Assembly (NCBI GenBank): GCA_963779765.1
Contig: CAVZZP010000002.1
Span: 1 to 64,000, forward strand
DNA length: 64,000 nucleotides
Source: Silicimonas sp963779765
GTDB lineage: Bacteria > Pseudomonadota > Alphaproteobacteria > Rhodobacterales > Rhodobacteraceae
Direction of reading: 5' to 3'
Position numbers and translations under genes: made by a program. Positions within the stretch are counted from its first letter, which is position 1. Every line of letters begins with the position of its first letter. Below the pieces are notes generated by a model, which was not told the DNA's origin, did not search any database, and saw nothing but the letters and a program-made list of their open reading frames with translations. Positions 17,973-26,567 of this stretch are shown here, in pieces.

Positions 17973-19102
17973 TCAGTCGGTGACGTCGTGGCGGTAAAGC
18001 CAGTCGTAACGCCCGAGAAGCCGCGCAGGGGCGATGCGATCCAGCAGCCTAAGCGCATTGAAGCCGATGAACCGCGCGGGCGGGAAGGCATGGTGATAGT
18101 TGCGCGCGTTCGACGAGGCCGCCTGCACGACCTGTGCGGCGCGTGGCCGCCGTTCGTTCTGGTAGGCCGTGAGAGCCGGTCTCGACGGACTGCCCGCGCA
18201 GGGAGCGCGCCAGCACCCAGGCATCCTCAAGCGCCAGGTTCGCACCTTGAGCCAGGAACGGCAGCGTTGGATGCGCGGCGTCGCCCAGGATGACCTGCCG
18301 CCTGTGCCACCAGCGGTCGGCAACGGGGTGACGGAAGAGACCCCAGAGATGCACGGTCCCGACCTTTTCGAGCCAGGCCTGCACCGGATCGGCGAAGCGC
18401 GCGAAGGCGGCGCGCAGGTTGCGGGCGTCGTCCTGGTGGCTCCAGCCCTCTTCGGTCCAGCCGACCCGCTCCTCGACCGCCACGATGTTCCGCCGGCCTC
18501 CCGGCAGGGGATAGGTCACGAGGTGGCGATGCGGTCCCATGTGAACCTCGACCACGGGCGGCACGTCGTCCTCGGGCACGACCGCGCGCCAGGCGACCTG
18601 CCGCGTAAAGAGAGGCTTCGACGCGTCGTCGACCCGAGCCCTCACCTTCGAGTGCAGGCCGTCGGCCCCGATCAAGCAGGTCGTCGCCGTCAAGAGACGC
18701 GCCAGCAGGTGGCGGCAAGACGTCTTGGCCGGTTTCCACAACAGCGCCAGCGTCTTGAGCGCCGACCTTCAGGATCTCGATGAGCGGTGCCCGGTGGATG
18801 AAGTGCCAGGCCAGGTCCGGCGCATCCCGCTTGAGGTTCATCGTGACCACGGTCTTTCCCGAAAGCCCGTCGATGAGCCGGACAGCCTCGGCACGGATAG
18901 ACGCCTCTGCCAGCGCATCGCCCAGGCCCAAAGCGCGCATCACGGCGGCGCCGTTCGGGCTGATCTGGATGCCGGCGCCGACTTCCTCGATCCGGGGCGC
19001 CTTCTCGGCGACGCGGACGTGGTGACCGTCGCGGGCCAGAGCCGTCGCCGCGGCAAGGCCACCGATCCCTGCGCCTGCGATGGTGATGCGAAGGCTGTCC
19101 AT
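17973..19102 (-). CDS. FAD-dependent monooxygenase, salicylate hydroxylase-like (two frame disruptions)
   Basis: A group A flavoprotein hydroxylase. The Rossmann dinucleotide fold is ITIAGAGIGGLAAATALA, followed by RVAEKAPRIEEVGAGIQISPN. The middle segment, containing LIGADGLHSKVRA and VILGDAAHPTLPFLAQGAN (FAD ribityl contact), is in another frame after an extra base near 18705. The last segment LTAYQNERRPRAAQV shifts again near 18178. Joined, the protein is about 375 residues, normal for the 3-hydroxybenzoate/salicylate hydroxylase group. The aromatic substrate is unknown. Confidence 0.82.
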
Positions 19103-19126
19103 GCAATCCTTCTGCCCTTAAAGAAC

Positions 19127-19160
19127 GACGCCCGCCTTGAGTCAGGTCAAGACGGGCGTC
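19127..19160 (-). terminator. rho-independent terminator of dksA
   Basis: Arms GACGCCCG and CGGGCGTC enclose an inner pairing CTTGA/TCAAG. On the minus strand the hairpin is followed by TTCTTT. It lies just after the dksA stop and before the monooxygenase start. Confidence 0.75.
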
Positions 19161-19205
19161 CAAATCTCTGGTGCGCCGCGAAGATTCGCGGCTTTGGCCT
19201 GCGCC

Positions 19206-19628
19206 TCAGTCGTCGCGGTGGACGCGCTCGGCCCGCTCGTGCCGTTCCTGCGCCTCGAGCGACAGCGTCGCGATCGGTCGCGCGTCGAGCCGCTTCAGCG
19301 AGATCGGTTCACCCGTCTCCTCGCAATATCCGTACTCGCCCTCGTCGATCCGGCGAAGCGCCGAGTCGATCTTGGCGACGAGCTTGCGCTGACGGTCGCG
19401 GGTCCGAAGCTCGAGCGAGCGGTCGGTCTCCTCGCTGGCGCGATCGGCGATGTCGGGAATGTTGCGGGTGGAGTGCTGAAGACCCTCGATGGTCAACTTG
19501 CTGTCGTCCATCAGCTCGGACTTCCACACCAGGAGCTTTCGCCGGAAGTACTCGAGCTGGCGGTCATTCATGAACGGCTCGTCCTCGGCGGGCTGGTAAT
19601 CGTCCGGAAGAAACACCTCTGCCTTCAT
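19206..19628 (-). CDS. dksA: RNA polymerase-binding transcription factor DksA, single-cysteine form
   Basis: DksA binds the RNA polymerase secondary channel and, with ppGpp, adjusts rRNA and biosynthetic promoters. The 140-residue protein has the coiled-coil region with DIADRAS near the tip (Asp-x-x-Asp/Ala-type) and a C-terminal zinc-finger fold. Only one of the four usual zinc cysteines remains: YGYCEETGEPI, then ATLSLEAQ where E. coli has C-x2-C pairs. It therefore probably folds without zinc. The start MKAEVFLPDDY is chosen because AAAAAAGGGA sits at proper distance before it. Confidence 0.93.
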   Translation of the reverse strand: MKAEVFLPDDYQPAEDEPFMNDRQLEYFRRKLLVWKSELMDDSKLTIEGLQHSTRNIPDIADRASEETDRSLELRTRDRQRKLVAKIDSALRRIDEGEYGYCEETGEPISLKRLDARPIATLSLEAQERHERAERVHRDD

Positions 19629-19824
19629 GGTATTCCCTTTTTTGTTCATTTTCGAACCATTCCGGACAGGCTTGCTACTGCTACGCTCACACGGGTCCGG
19701 CTCCTCATCATGGCGGGCACATACCCTATCGTCCGGGCCTTGTCACTACACGTTTCCCTTCGCTTGTGGGGTCGCCGTGAGCAGGCTAGGCTAAGGTGAC
19801 GTTACGGAAAAAAGTGAGGCAGGC

Positions 19825-20664
19825 ATGAGATTTGAGGGCACCGACAGCTATATCGCGTCGGACGATCTGAGGATCGCGGTCAACGCCGCCATCACGCTGG
19901 AGCGCCCGCTTCTGGTCAAGGGCGAACCCGGCACCGGAAAGACCGAACTGGCGCGCCAGGTGGCCGGTGCCCTGGGCCTTCCGATCATCGAATGGCACGT
20001 CAAGTCGACGACGCGTGCGGCGCAAGGGCTCTACGAATACGACGCCGTCTCGCGGCTGCGCGACAGCCAGCTTGGTGAGGGTCGCGTGCACGATGTCGCC
20101 GCCTACATCCGCCCCGGCAAGCTGTGGGAGGCCTTCACGGCGGACGAGCGTGTCGTCCTTCTGATCGACGAGATCGACAAGGCCGACATCGAATTTCCGA
20201 ACGACCTGCTGCAAGAACTCGACCGGATGGAGTTCCATGTCTACGAGACCGGCGAGACGGTAACCGCGCGCCAACGCCCGATCGTCATCATCACGTCCAA
20301 CAACGAAAAGGAGCTGCCCGACGCCTTCCTGCGCCGCTGCTTCTTCCACTACATCCGGTTCCCCGACACCGAGACGCTGTCCGAGATCGTGCGCGTCCAC
20401 TTCCCCGAGATCAAGGACCGGCTCCTTTCCGTTGCCCTGACACGCTTTTTCGAGATCAGGGAGACACCGGGCCTGAAGAAGAAGCCGTCGACCTCGGAGG
20501 TGCTGGATTGGCTGAAGCTGATCCTGGCCGAGGACCTGTCGCCCGAGGTTCTTCAGAAGGACGCGAAGGACAACCTTCCGAAGCTCCACGGCGCGCTATT
20601 GAAGAACGAGCAGGACGTGTCGCTGTTCGAGCGACTTGCGTTCATGTCGCGCGGACGGGGTTAG
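19825..20664 (+). CDS. MoxR-family AAA+ ATPase
   Basis: A 279-residue ATPase with Walker A KGEPGTGKTELARQVA, Walker B VVLLIDEIDKAD and sensor-1 PIVIITSNNEKELPDAFLRR. MoxR proteins act as chaperones that mature metal enzymes or stress complexes and usually work with a von Willebrand factor A protein. The likely partner here is the CoxE-like protein encoded at 25121-26305, unusually separated from it by about 4.5 kb. Confidence 0.92.
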   Translation: MRFEGTDSYIASDDLRIAVNAAITLERPLLVKGEPGTGKTELARQVAGALGLPIIEWHVKSTTRAAQGLYEYDAVSRLRDSQLGEGRVHDVAAYIRPGKLWEAFTADERVVLLIDEIDKADIEFPNDLLQELDRMEFHVYETGETVTARQRPIVIITSNNEKELPDAFLRRCFFHYIRFPDTETLSEIVRVHFPEIKDRLLSVALTRFFEIRETPGLKKKPSTSEVLDWLKLILAEDLSPEVLQKDAKDNLPKLHGALLKNEQDVSLFERLAFMSRGRG

Positions 20665-21221
20665 CTTTCCTCACGTTCCTCTTCGAACCTCTGGCGGGCC
20701 GCTTCCAGATCCCGCGCCACGCCGTTCTCCTTCGCAGGCGGAAGGTCGGGCCAGACCGAGCCGATGCCGTGCAACCTGAGAAGCGCGTCCTCGAGCAGGC
20801 GGAAGGTCGAGCCCCAGCCCCAGCCGTGGCCCTCGACGTGCTCGGCGTTCGGGAAACCGGTCTGAACAAAGTGCAAACCGGTTCTGTCGTCCTCGTCGGT
20901 GAAGTCGATGGACACGGTCGAGCGGACGTCGAAGGCGTCGAAACGGTAGCTGAAGACCAGACGTTCGGGCGCGCGGATCTCGTGGTAGACGCCGTGGGTC
21001 CAGTGGCTGTCGTCGCCCTTGACCATGTTGAAGCGCCACGCGCCGCCGGGACGGAAGTCGATCTCGCAGGTCTTCAGGCGATGGCCCTCGGGTCCCCACC
21101 AGGGCGCGAGCAGGGACGGTTTCCGCCAGAGGGCGAAGACGAAGGGACGGGGTGCGGGCATGATGCGGTCGATCCGCAGGACCTGCCCCGGGGCGTCGGC
21201 GGGTGTGGAATGAGAGGCCAT
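20661..21221 (-). CDS. SRPBCC (AHSA1-like) domain protein, downstream copy
   Basis: A 186-residue START-like/Bet v1 fold protein beginning MASHSTPADAPGQVLRIDR. It has the family pattern FALWRKPSLLAPWWGPEG, FRPGGAWRFNM and HGVYHEIRAPERLVFSY. Such proteins bind hydrophobic ligands, and the specific ligand is unknown. The gene overlaps by one base the stop of a related SRPBCC gene, which itself overlaps an arsR gene, so the three form an operon. It converges on moxR with overlapping stops. Confidence 0.88.
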   Translation of the reverse strand: MASHSTPADAPGQVLRIDRIMPAPRPFVFALWRKPSLLAPWWGPEGHRLKTCEIDFRPGGAWRFNMVKGDDSHWTHGVYHEIRAPERLVFSYRFDAFDVRSTVSIDFTDEDDRTGLHFVQTGFPNAEHVEGHGWGWGSTFRLLEDALLRLHGIGSVWPDLPPAKENGVARDLEAARQRFEEEREES

Positions 21222-21784
21222 CACGCGCGCTCCGTATCGACGGCGGTCCGCTCTGCTTCGAACCGCTTGCGGGCGGCCTCGAGATCGGCGGCAACGCCAT
21301 CGGTCCCGTCGCGACCGGCGGCGAATCTCGCCGCACCGCTCCCGGCCAGAAGAGCCGCTTCCATCATGCCCAGGACGGCGTTCCAGCCGAAGGCATGATC
21401 GTCTCGGGATGCGAGGTCCGGAAACCCGGTCTGGCGGAACCTCATCCGCGTCGCGCCGTCGTCGGGTTCGAGGTCGACCGAGACGGTCGAGAAGAAGTCC
21501 GTCCCGAGATAGCGGTAGCTCCACACAAGCCGGCTGTGAGGCCGCACCTCGTGGAAGACCCCCTCCTCGCGCTCTTCCACGCCGGGCTTCACATTCGTCA
21601 GGCTCAGGACACCGCCGGGCCGGGCGTCGATCCGCACGTCTTGCGCGCGGAAGCCGTGCGACGCCGCGTTCCAGATGCTCACGAGTTCGGGCCGCGTGAA
21701 CATGGCGAAGACCATTTCGGGCGGCGCCGAAAAACGCCGTTCGATGCGAAGGACGTTGTCGGGATTATCGGCGGGTTCAGTCAT
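21221..21784 (-). CDS. SRPBCC (AHSA1-like) domain protein, upstream copy
   Basis: A 187-residue protein related to its downstream neighbour and probably a tandem duplicate. Shared positions include VLRIERRFSAPPEMVFAMFT, a GGVLSL turn and GVFHEVRPHSRLVWSYRY. It is coupled to the arsR gene by an overlap of eight bases. In this common arrangement the ArsR repressor controls the SRPBCC proteins. Confidence 0.88.
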   Translation of the reverse strand: MTEPADNPDNVLRIERRFSAPPEMVFAMFTRPELVSIWNAASHGFRAQDVRIDARPGGVLSLTNVKPGVEEREEGVFHEVRPHSRLVWSYRYLGTDFFSTVSVDLEPDDGATRMRFRQTGFPDLASRDDHAFGWNAVLGMMEAALLAGSGAARFAAGRDGTDGVAADLEAARKRFEAERTAVDTERA

Positions 21785-22115
21785 CGGGCGTCTCCGAAAA
21801 GGACAGCGTGTTCAGGTAGTCTTCCATCCGGTCGAAGGCGTCGTCCCAGTGGGTGCGATAGCGTCCGACCCAGTCCGCAACCGCCTTCAACCCCTCGGGA
21901 TCGAGCGTGCAGGGTCGCGTCTGGCCCGCGCGGCCCCGACGGATGAGGCAAGCGCGCTCTAGCACGTTGAGGTGCTTGGTGATCGCCGGTTGCGAGAGGG
22001 AGTGACGGGATACGAGATCGCCTACGGTCCGCTCTCCGTCCGACAGGGCCGCAAGGATCGAACGGCGCGTAGGATCGGCGAGGGCTGAGAAGGCAAGATC
22101 GAGGTTCTGCGGCAT
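21777..22115 (-). CDS. ArsR-family (SdpR-like) transcriptional repressor
   Basis: A 112-residue winged-helix protein. It has ALADPTRRSILAALSDGERTV, then the recognition helix SQPAITKHLNVLERACLI and wing RRGRAGQTRPCTL. The arsenic-type CxC metal site is absent, so it is the non-metal class that travels with SRPBCC proteins. It heads a three-gene operon and probably represses its own promoter through the AT-rich imperfect repeat just upstream. Confidence 0.92.
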   Translation of the reverse strand: MPQNLDLAFSALADPTRRSILAALSDGERTVGDLVSRHSLSQPAITKHLNVLERACLIRRGRAGQTRPCTLDPEGLKAVADWVGRYRTHWDDAFDRMEDYLNTLSFSETPDD

Positions 22116-22118
22116 TAC

Positions 22119-22136
22119 ATATCCATTCAGTTATAT
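22119..22136. promoter_or_regulatory. candidate ArsR operator
   Basis: ATATCCATTCAGTTATAT lies directly upstream of the arsR start, in a short AT-rich block that stands out from the GC-rich surroundings. It is an imperfect inverted repeat (five of eight arm positions match). It would overlap the promoter of the arsR-SRPBCC operon. Weak evidence. Confidence 0.35.
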
Positions 22137-22210
22137 ATCTAATAGGAGATGTATCGACGATGTGTCAATCGCGGATTGCGCCGCCTTACGCGCCCGATAC
22201 TGTCCGCGCG

Positions 22211-23107
22211 ATGCTCACCGTCCTCACCCACGACATCCTTCCCGTTTTCGCCATGCTGGCGCTTGGGTTCGTCATGGGAAAGGCGAAGACGGCCAGCGTC
22301 GACGAGGCGCGGGCGATCAACCGCATCGCCTTTCTGACGCTGCAACCGCCGCTGCTGTTCTTGCTTCTGACCGGCATCGATCTGCCGTCCGTCCGCTTCG
22401 ACGCGATCGGACTCTATGCCCTGTGCGAGGCGGTCGCCTTCGCCGCCTCCTTTCTTCTCGCCCGGAGGGTGTTCGGCGTGCCGCTCGCCGAGGCGTGGCT
22501 TCTGGGAATGGCGGTCGTCTTCGTCAACTCGCTCCTTTACATCTGGCCGGTCACCGTTCTGATCTATGGTGAGGCCGAGACGATGCCGATCACGGCCATC
22601 GTGGCGCTCGACGCGTCGGCGACCTTTGCCTTTTTCATCGTCTCAATCGAACTTGTGACGGGTCGCTCGCCGCGCGCCGCGCTGCCGCGGCTGGTCCGCA
22701 ACCCGGTGCTTCTGACAATCCTGGTGTCGCTGGCGCTGAACCTCGCCCGAGTGCCCGTCCCCGAACCGCTGCTGACCGCCGCGGAGTTCGCGGGCAAGGC
22801 GGCGGCACCCATGACGCTTTTCGCGCTCGGCGTCGTTCTGTCGTCTCAATCGGTGATGCCGGGACTGGCCGCGACGGGAATTGCCGCGATGAAGCTCGTC
22901 GCCTTTCCTGCCCTCGTCTGGATGGCCTTCGCCGCACTCTCGCCCGCAAACCCCTGGCGGGACCTCTTCGTCCTGAACGCCGCCGGACCTTCGGGCGCAA
23001 TGGCTTTCTCGCTGGCTCTCCTTCACGGAGTGTCGACGCGCAACATCGCCCCGGTGATCGTCTGGACAAGCGTGCTGTCGCTCGCCTCCCTTGCGTGGCT
23101 CGCGTGA
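22211..23107 (+). CDS. AEC-family auxin efflux carrier-like transporter
   Basis: A 298-residue membrane protein with about ten helices in two repeats, starting MLTVLTHDILPVFAMLALGF. It has the FLTLQPPLLFLLL segment and a C-terminal NAAGPSGAMAFSLALLHG repeat. Bacterial AEC members export or take up organic acids such as malate or malonate, but the substrate is not evident here. The start at 22211 is chosen because the helix begins there; an upstream in-frame ATG at 22160 adds only a non-hydrophobic lead. Confidence 0.88.
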   Translation: MLTVLTHDILPVFAMLALGFVMGKAKTASVDEARAINRIAFLTLQPPLLFLLLTGIDLPSVRFDAIGLYALCEAVAFAASFLLARRVFGVPLAEAWLLGMAVVFVNSLLYIWPVTVLIYGEAETMPITAIVALDASATFAFFIVSIELVTGRSPRAALPRLVRNPVLLTILVSLALNLARVPVPEPLLTAAEFAGKAAAPMTLFALGVVLSSQSVMPGLAATGIAAMKLVAFPALVWMAFAALSPANPWRDLFVLNAAGPSGAMAFSLALLHGVSTRNIAPVIVWTSVLSLASLAWLA

Positions 23108-23146
23108 GGCTGGTGTCCGTCCGGCTTGGCGGCTAGACAGGTGCCG

Positions 23147-23593
23147 ATGACGTGCGTCGTGCGACACCTGAGACCCGAGGACGAGGCCGAATGGCGACGT
23201 CTGTGGGCGGCCTATCTGAACTTCTATGAAACGCGTGTGCCGGACGAGGTTTACCAGACGACCTTCGCGCGGCTTCTGGGCGACGATCCGCAGGATTTCT
23301 CGGGCCTCGTGGCCGAGGTCGACGGGCGGCTTGCGGGGCTGGCGCATTACCTCTTCCACCGTCACGGCTGGAAGGTCGAGAACGTCTGCTACCTGCAGGA
23401 TCTCTACGCCGACCCCGAGGTACGTGGACAGGGTGTCGGACGCGCTCTGATCGAGGCGGTCTATGCCGCCGCCGACGATGCGGGCGCGCCCGCCGTCTAC
23501 TGGCTGACGCAGGATTTCAACACCACGGCGCGACGGCTCTACGACCGGATCGGGACCGTGACGCCCTTCATCAAGTACGCGAGGCCTGCATGA
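23147..23593 (+). CDS. GNAT-family N-acetyltransferase
   Basis: A 148-residue acetyltransferase beginning MTCVVRHLRPEDEAEWRRLW. The acetyl-CoA pyrophosphate loop is EVRGQGVGRALIEAV, preceded by the beta-4 strand YLQDLYADP. C-terminal VYWLTQDFNTTARRLYDRIG is typical of the diamine/amino-acid acetylating GNAT branch. The acceptor substrate is unknown. Its stop overlaps the start of the DUF2927 gene. Confidence 0.9.
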   Translation: MTCVVRHLRPEDEAEWRRLWAAYLNFYETRVPDEVYQTTFARLLGDDPQDFSGLVAEVDGRLAGLAHYLFHRHGWKVENVCYLQDLYADPEVRGQGVGRALIEAVYAAADDAGAPAVYWLTQDFNTTARRLYDRIGTVTPFIKYARPA

Positions 23594-24957
23594 GACTTCT
23601 CCCCGCGGCGCTACTGATGCTTCTGGTCGCCTGCTCGCCCGTGGCGGAGACGACCCGGCGCGCCGCGCCCGACCTTGCGCTGCCTCCGATGAATACCTTC
23701 GCGCTATCGACGCCCACCCTGCCCCGCGTCCCGAACGCGGTCATCGCGCGCGATTTTCTGGACCTCGTGTTCCGGCTCGAGAACGGCGACGAGGTTCCGG
23801 TGTTCAGCAGGTTCGAGGGGCCGGTGACGGTCGGCGTCAGGGGCGCCGCCCCGGCGACACTTGAGGGCGACCTCGAGCGGCTGATCGGCCGATTGCGTCG
23901 CGAGGCGGGCATCGACATCCGCCGCGCCCCGGACAACGGCCCCGCATCCATAACGGTCGAGGCGGTCCCACGGGCGAGCATCCAGCGTTTCGCGCCCTCG
24001 GCCGCCTGCTTCGTGCGTCCGAACGTGTCGAGCTGGGATGAGTACCGTTCGCGGCGCAACGACCCCGAGACCTTCTGGAACCGGCTGACCTCCCGCACCC
24101 GCATGGCGGTGTTCGTGCCCTCTGACGTGAGCCCGCAAGAGGTGCGCGACTGCCTTCACGAAGAGATCGCGCAGGCGCTCGGCCCGGTAAATGACCTCTA
24201 TCGGCTGACGGATTCGATCTTCAACGACGACAACTTCCACACGGTCCTGACCGGCTATGACATGCTGATCCTGAAGGCCTACCACGATCCGGCGCTTGAG
24301 AGCGGCATGACCCGCTACGAGGTCGCTTCGCGTCTGCCGTCGATCCTCGCGCGGCTGAATCCGAGGGGCGGTTTTCAGGGCATCGCGGATCCGCTGCCGT
24401 CGTCGGGGGCCTGGTCGCAGGCGGTGATCAAGGCGACGTCGACGGCGACGGCGCGCGGTCGGCGCACCGCCTACGCCGAAGAGGCGGTCACCATCGCCCG
24501 GCGCGACGGCGGGACGGACACCGAACTGGCCTTTTCCTATTACCTTCTCGGTCGCCTCTCTCTCGCCAACGACCCGAACACAGCCTTCCGGGCCTTCGAG
24601 GCGGCGGGACGCATCTATGGGTCCCGGCCCGACACACGCATCCAGGCCGCACACGTGGCACTTCAGATGGCCGCGTTCCAGCTTTCGGCGGGTGAGGCCG
24701 AAGAGGCGATCCGCCTCGTCAACGCCAACGCCGAGCCGATCCGCGAGTCTCAGCACGCGGCCCTTCTGTCGCTGATGTTGATGGTCAAGGCAGAGGCGAT
24801 GGAGGTCATCGGGCAGGCGAACGAAGCCGGCGCCGTGCGGACCGAAGCTTTGGCCTGGGCACGCTACGGCTTCGGCTCCGAGGCCGAGATCCGCGACAGG
24901 ATGGGTGAAATCCTGGCCATTTCACCCCGTTCGCGTGAACAAAGGCAACCGGCATGA
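23590..24957 (+). CDS. DUF2927 domain lipoprotein
   Basis: A 455-residue secreted protein. The signal peptide ends in a lipobox, LLVACSP, so it is probably lipid-anchored. The central DUF2927 region carries DCLHEEIAQALG, a HExxQ-like pattern, and then IFNDDNFHTVLTGYDML. The C-terminal 150 residues are helical repeats resembling TPR. The family is uncharacterised. Position between a GNAT gene and the CoxE-like gene, with overlaps on both sides, suggests one operon. Confidence 0.85.
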   Translation: MRLLPAALLMLLVACSPVAETTRRAAPDLALPPMNTFALSTPTLPRVPNAVIARDFLDLVFRLENGDEVPVFSRFEGPVTVGVRGAAPATLEGDLERLIGRLRREAGIDIRRAPDNGPASITVEAVPRASIQRFAPSAACFVRPNVSSWDEYRSRRNDPETFWNRLTSRTRMAVFVPSDVSPQEVRDCLHEEIAQALGPVNDLYRLTDSIFNDDNFHTVLTGYDMLILKAYHDPALESGMTRYEVASRLPSILARLNPRGGFQGIADPLPSSGAWSQAVIKATSTATARGRRTAYAEEAVTIARRDGGTDTELAFSYYLLGRLSLANDPNTAFRAFEAAGRIYGSRPDTRIQAAHVALQMAAFQLSAGEAEEAIRLVNANAEPIRESQHAALLSLMLMVKAEAMEVIGQANEAGAVRTEALAWARYGFGSEAEIRDRMGEILAISPRSREQRQPA

Positions 24958-25121
24958 TCGTCATCGTGATGGCGCTTCTCGGCATCTTCGTGGGTGTCAC
25001 AACCGCCCGGCGGCACGAGGGCGGGCGGCTGGACCAGCTTCAGTACGGCGCGGTCTTCTGCATCGCCTTCACCCTTCTCGGCTTGTTCGCCACCGTTCTC
25101 GTCGAGCGCTTGGCGGGCTGA
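24954..25121 (+). CDS. small two-helix membrane protein
   Basis: A 55-residue protein with an N-terminal helix (MIVIVMALLGIFVGVTTA) and a second helix (YGAVFCIAFTLLGLFATVLV) around a short charged loop. It overlaps the DUF2927 stop (ATGA) and the next start (TGATG), so it is translated in series with both. Function unknown; probably inner membrane. Confidence 0.8.
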   Translation: MIVIVMALLGIFVGVTTARRHEGGRLDQLQYGAVFCIAFTLLGLFATVLVERLAG

Positions 25122-26305
25122 TGTTCCTTCCGTTCTTCGAAGAGCTTCGACGGCACGGCGTCCCCGCCTCGCCGCGCGAGTTCCTCACCTTTCTCGGTGC
25201 CCTCGATGCGGGTCTCGTCACCTATGACGTCGACGGCTTTTATTATCTCGCCCGCGCCTCACTGGTTAAGAACGAGGCGCACATCGACCGCTTCGACCAG
25301 GCCTTCGCGGCGTCCTTCGCGGGCGTCGAGGCGATCCCCTCCGAGGCCGTCCTCGACGCGCTGAACCTGCCCGAGGATTGGCTGCGCCGGATGGCCGAGA
25401 AATATCTCACGGACGAAGAGAAGGCCGAGATCGCGTCGCTCGGCGGTTTCGACAAACTGATGGAAACGCTGCGGCAGCGGCTGAAGGAACAGGCCGGACG
25501 CCACCAGGGCGGATCGAAATGGATCGGCACCGCCGGCACCTCTCCCTTCGGCGCCTATGGCTATAACCCCGAGGGTGTGCGCGTCGGACAGGACGCCTCA
25601 CGCCACCAGCGCGCGGTCAAAGTCTGGGACAAGCGCGAGTTCCGCGATCTCGACGACACGCGCGAGATCGGGACGCGCACGATGAAGGTCGCGCTGAAGC
25701 GGCTGCGGCAATGGGCGCGCGAGGGGGCGGCGGAAGAACTGGATCTGGATGGCACGATCCGCTCCACGGCGCGGCAGGGGTTTCTGGACGTGAAGACCCG
25801 GCCCGAGCGTCGGAACGCCGTGCGCGTCCTCTTGCTGCTGGACGTGGGCGGCTCGATGGACGCGCATGTGAGCATGGTCGAGGAGTTGTTCTCTGCCGCC
25901 CGGACCGAGTTCAAGCACCTCGAGCACTTCTATTTCCACAATTGCCTCTACGAGTTTCTCTGGCGCGAGAACGCGCGCCGGTGGAACGCGCGCACGCCGA
26001 CATGGGACGTACTAAATCGCTATGGACCTGGATGGAAATGCATCTTCGTGGGTGACGCGTCGATGTCGCCCTACGAGGTCGCCGTGCCGGGTGGAGCCAA
26101 TGAGCACTGGAACGACGAGGCGGGCGAGGTCTGGCTGCGGCGCGCTCTGGCCCAGTGGCCGGGCCTGCTGTGGATCAATCCGATGGCGGAGAAATACTGG
26201 GACTACACCCAGTCCACCGCGATGATCCGCCACATCATCGGAGCCGAACGGATGGTGCCGCTGACACTCGATGGGTTGACGCGGGGAATGAGACTTCTGG
26301 GTTAG
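25121..26305 (+). CDS. CoxE-like von Willebrand factor A protein
   Basis: A 394-residue protein starting MFLPFFEELRRHGVPASPRE. The N-terminal two thirds is helical. The C-terminal VWA domain has a metal-ion-dependent adhesion site LLLDVGGSMDAHV, with Gly replacing the first Ser of the usual DxSxS, then FYFHNCLYEFLW and IFVGDASMSPYE. Such proteins pair with MoxR ATPases in maturation of metalloenzymes. The MoxR partner is probably the gene at 19825-20664. It is coupled by one-base overlap to the small membrane protein upstream. Confidence 0.9.
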   Translation: MFLPFFEELRRHGVPASPREFLTFLGALDAGLVTYDVDGFYYLARASLVKNEAHIDRFDQAFAASFAGVEAIPSEAVLDALNLPEDWLRRMAEKYLTDEEKAEIASLGGFDKLMETLRQRLKEQAGRHQGGSKWIGTAGTSPFGAYGYNPEGVRVGQDASRHQRAVKVWDKREFRDLDDTREIGTRTMKVALKRLRQWAREGAAEELDLDGTIRSTARQGFLDVKTRPERRNAVRVLLLLDVGGSMDAHVSMVEELFSAARTEFKHLEHFYFHNCLYEFLWRENARRWNARTPTWDVLNRYGPGWKCIFVGDASMSPYEVAVPGGANEHWNDEAGEVWLRRALAQWPGLLWINPMAEKYWDYTQSTAMIRHIIGAERMVPLTLDGLTRGMRLLG

Positions 26306-26457
26306 TCGTCGCGCACAACGGCGCGCCCGGACGACTTTTCGTCGAGATGGCGAAGCATCTCGGCGAACCGCTCGGGCAGTTCCGACGGCACCTTGAACAC
26401 ACGCTGTAGCGTGCGCTCCATGATCTGCCTGTCAGTGGGTGGTTCTGCGTACCTCAT
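26302..26457 (-). CDS. hypothetical small helical protein, 51 residues
   Basis: Starts MRYAEPPTDRQIMERTLQRV and continues VPSELPERFAEMLRHLDEKS. The last part resembles the C-terminal helix of NepR-type anti-sigma factors (PDRFxxLLxxLD), but no EcfG or PhyR gene is nearby and the match is short. It overlaps the coxE stop by four bases in convergent orientation. I would treat it as a probable gene of unknown function. Confidence 0.5.
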   Translation of the reverse strand: MRYAEPPTDRQIMERTLQRVFKVPSELPERFAEMLRHLDEKSSGRAVVRDD

Positions 26458-26567
26458 GCTGGAAGAATGCCGCGCGGTACAACAGGGTTCCACTTTTAAT
26501 ATTAACTGGGAGATGATTTCCTCGTGACAATCTTGGCGCTGTTGCACTCAAGTCCCATATTTCCATC

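Noticed and set aside
26302..26457. NepR anti-sigma factor
   Set aside because: Only a short C-terminal resemblance; no PhyR or EcfG gene nearby, so the name is not justified.
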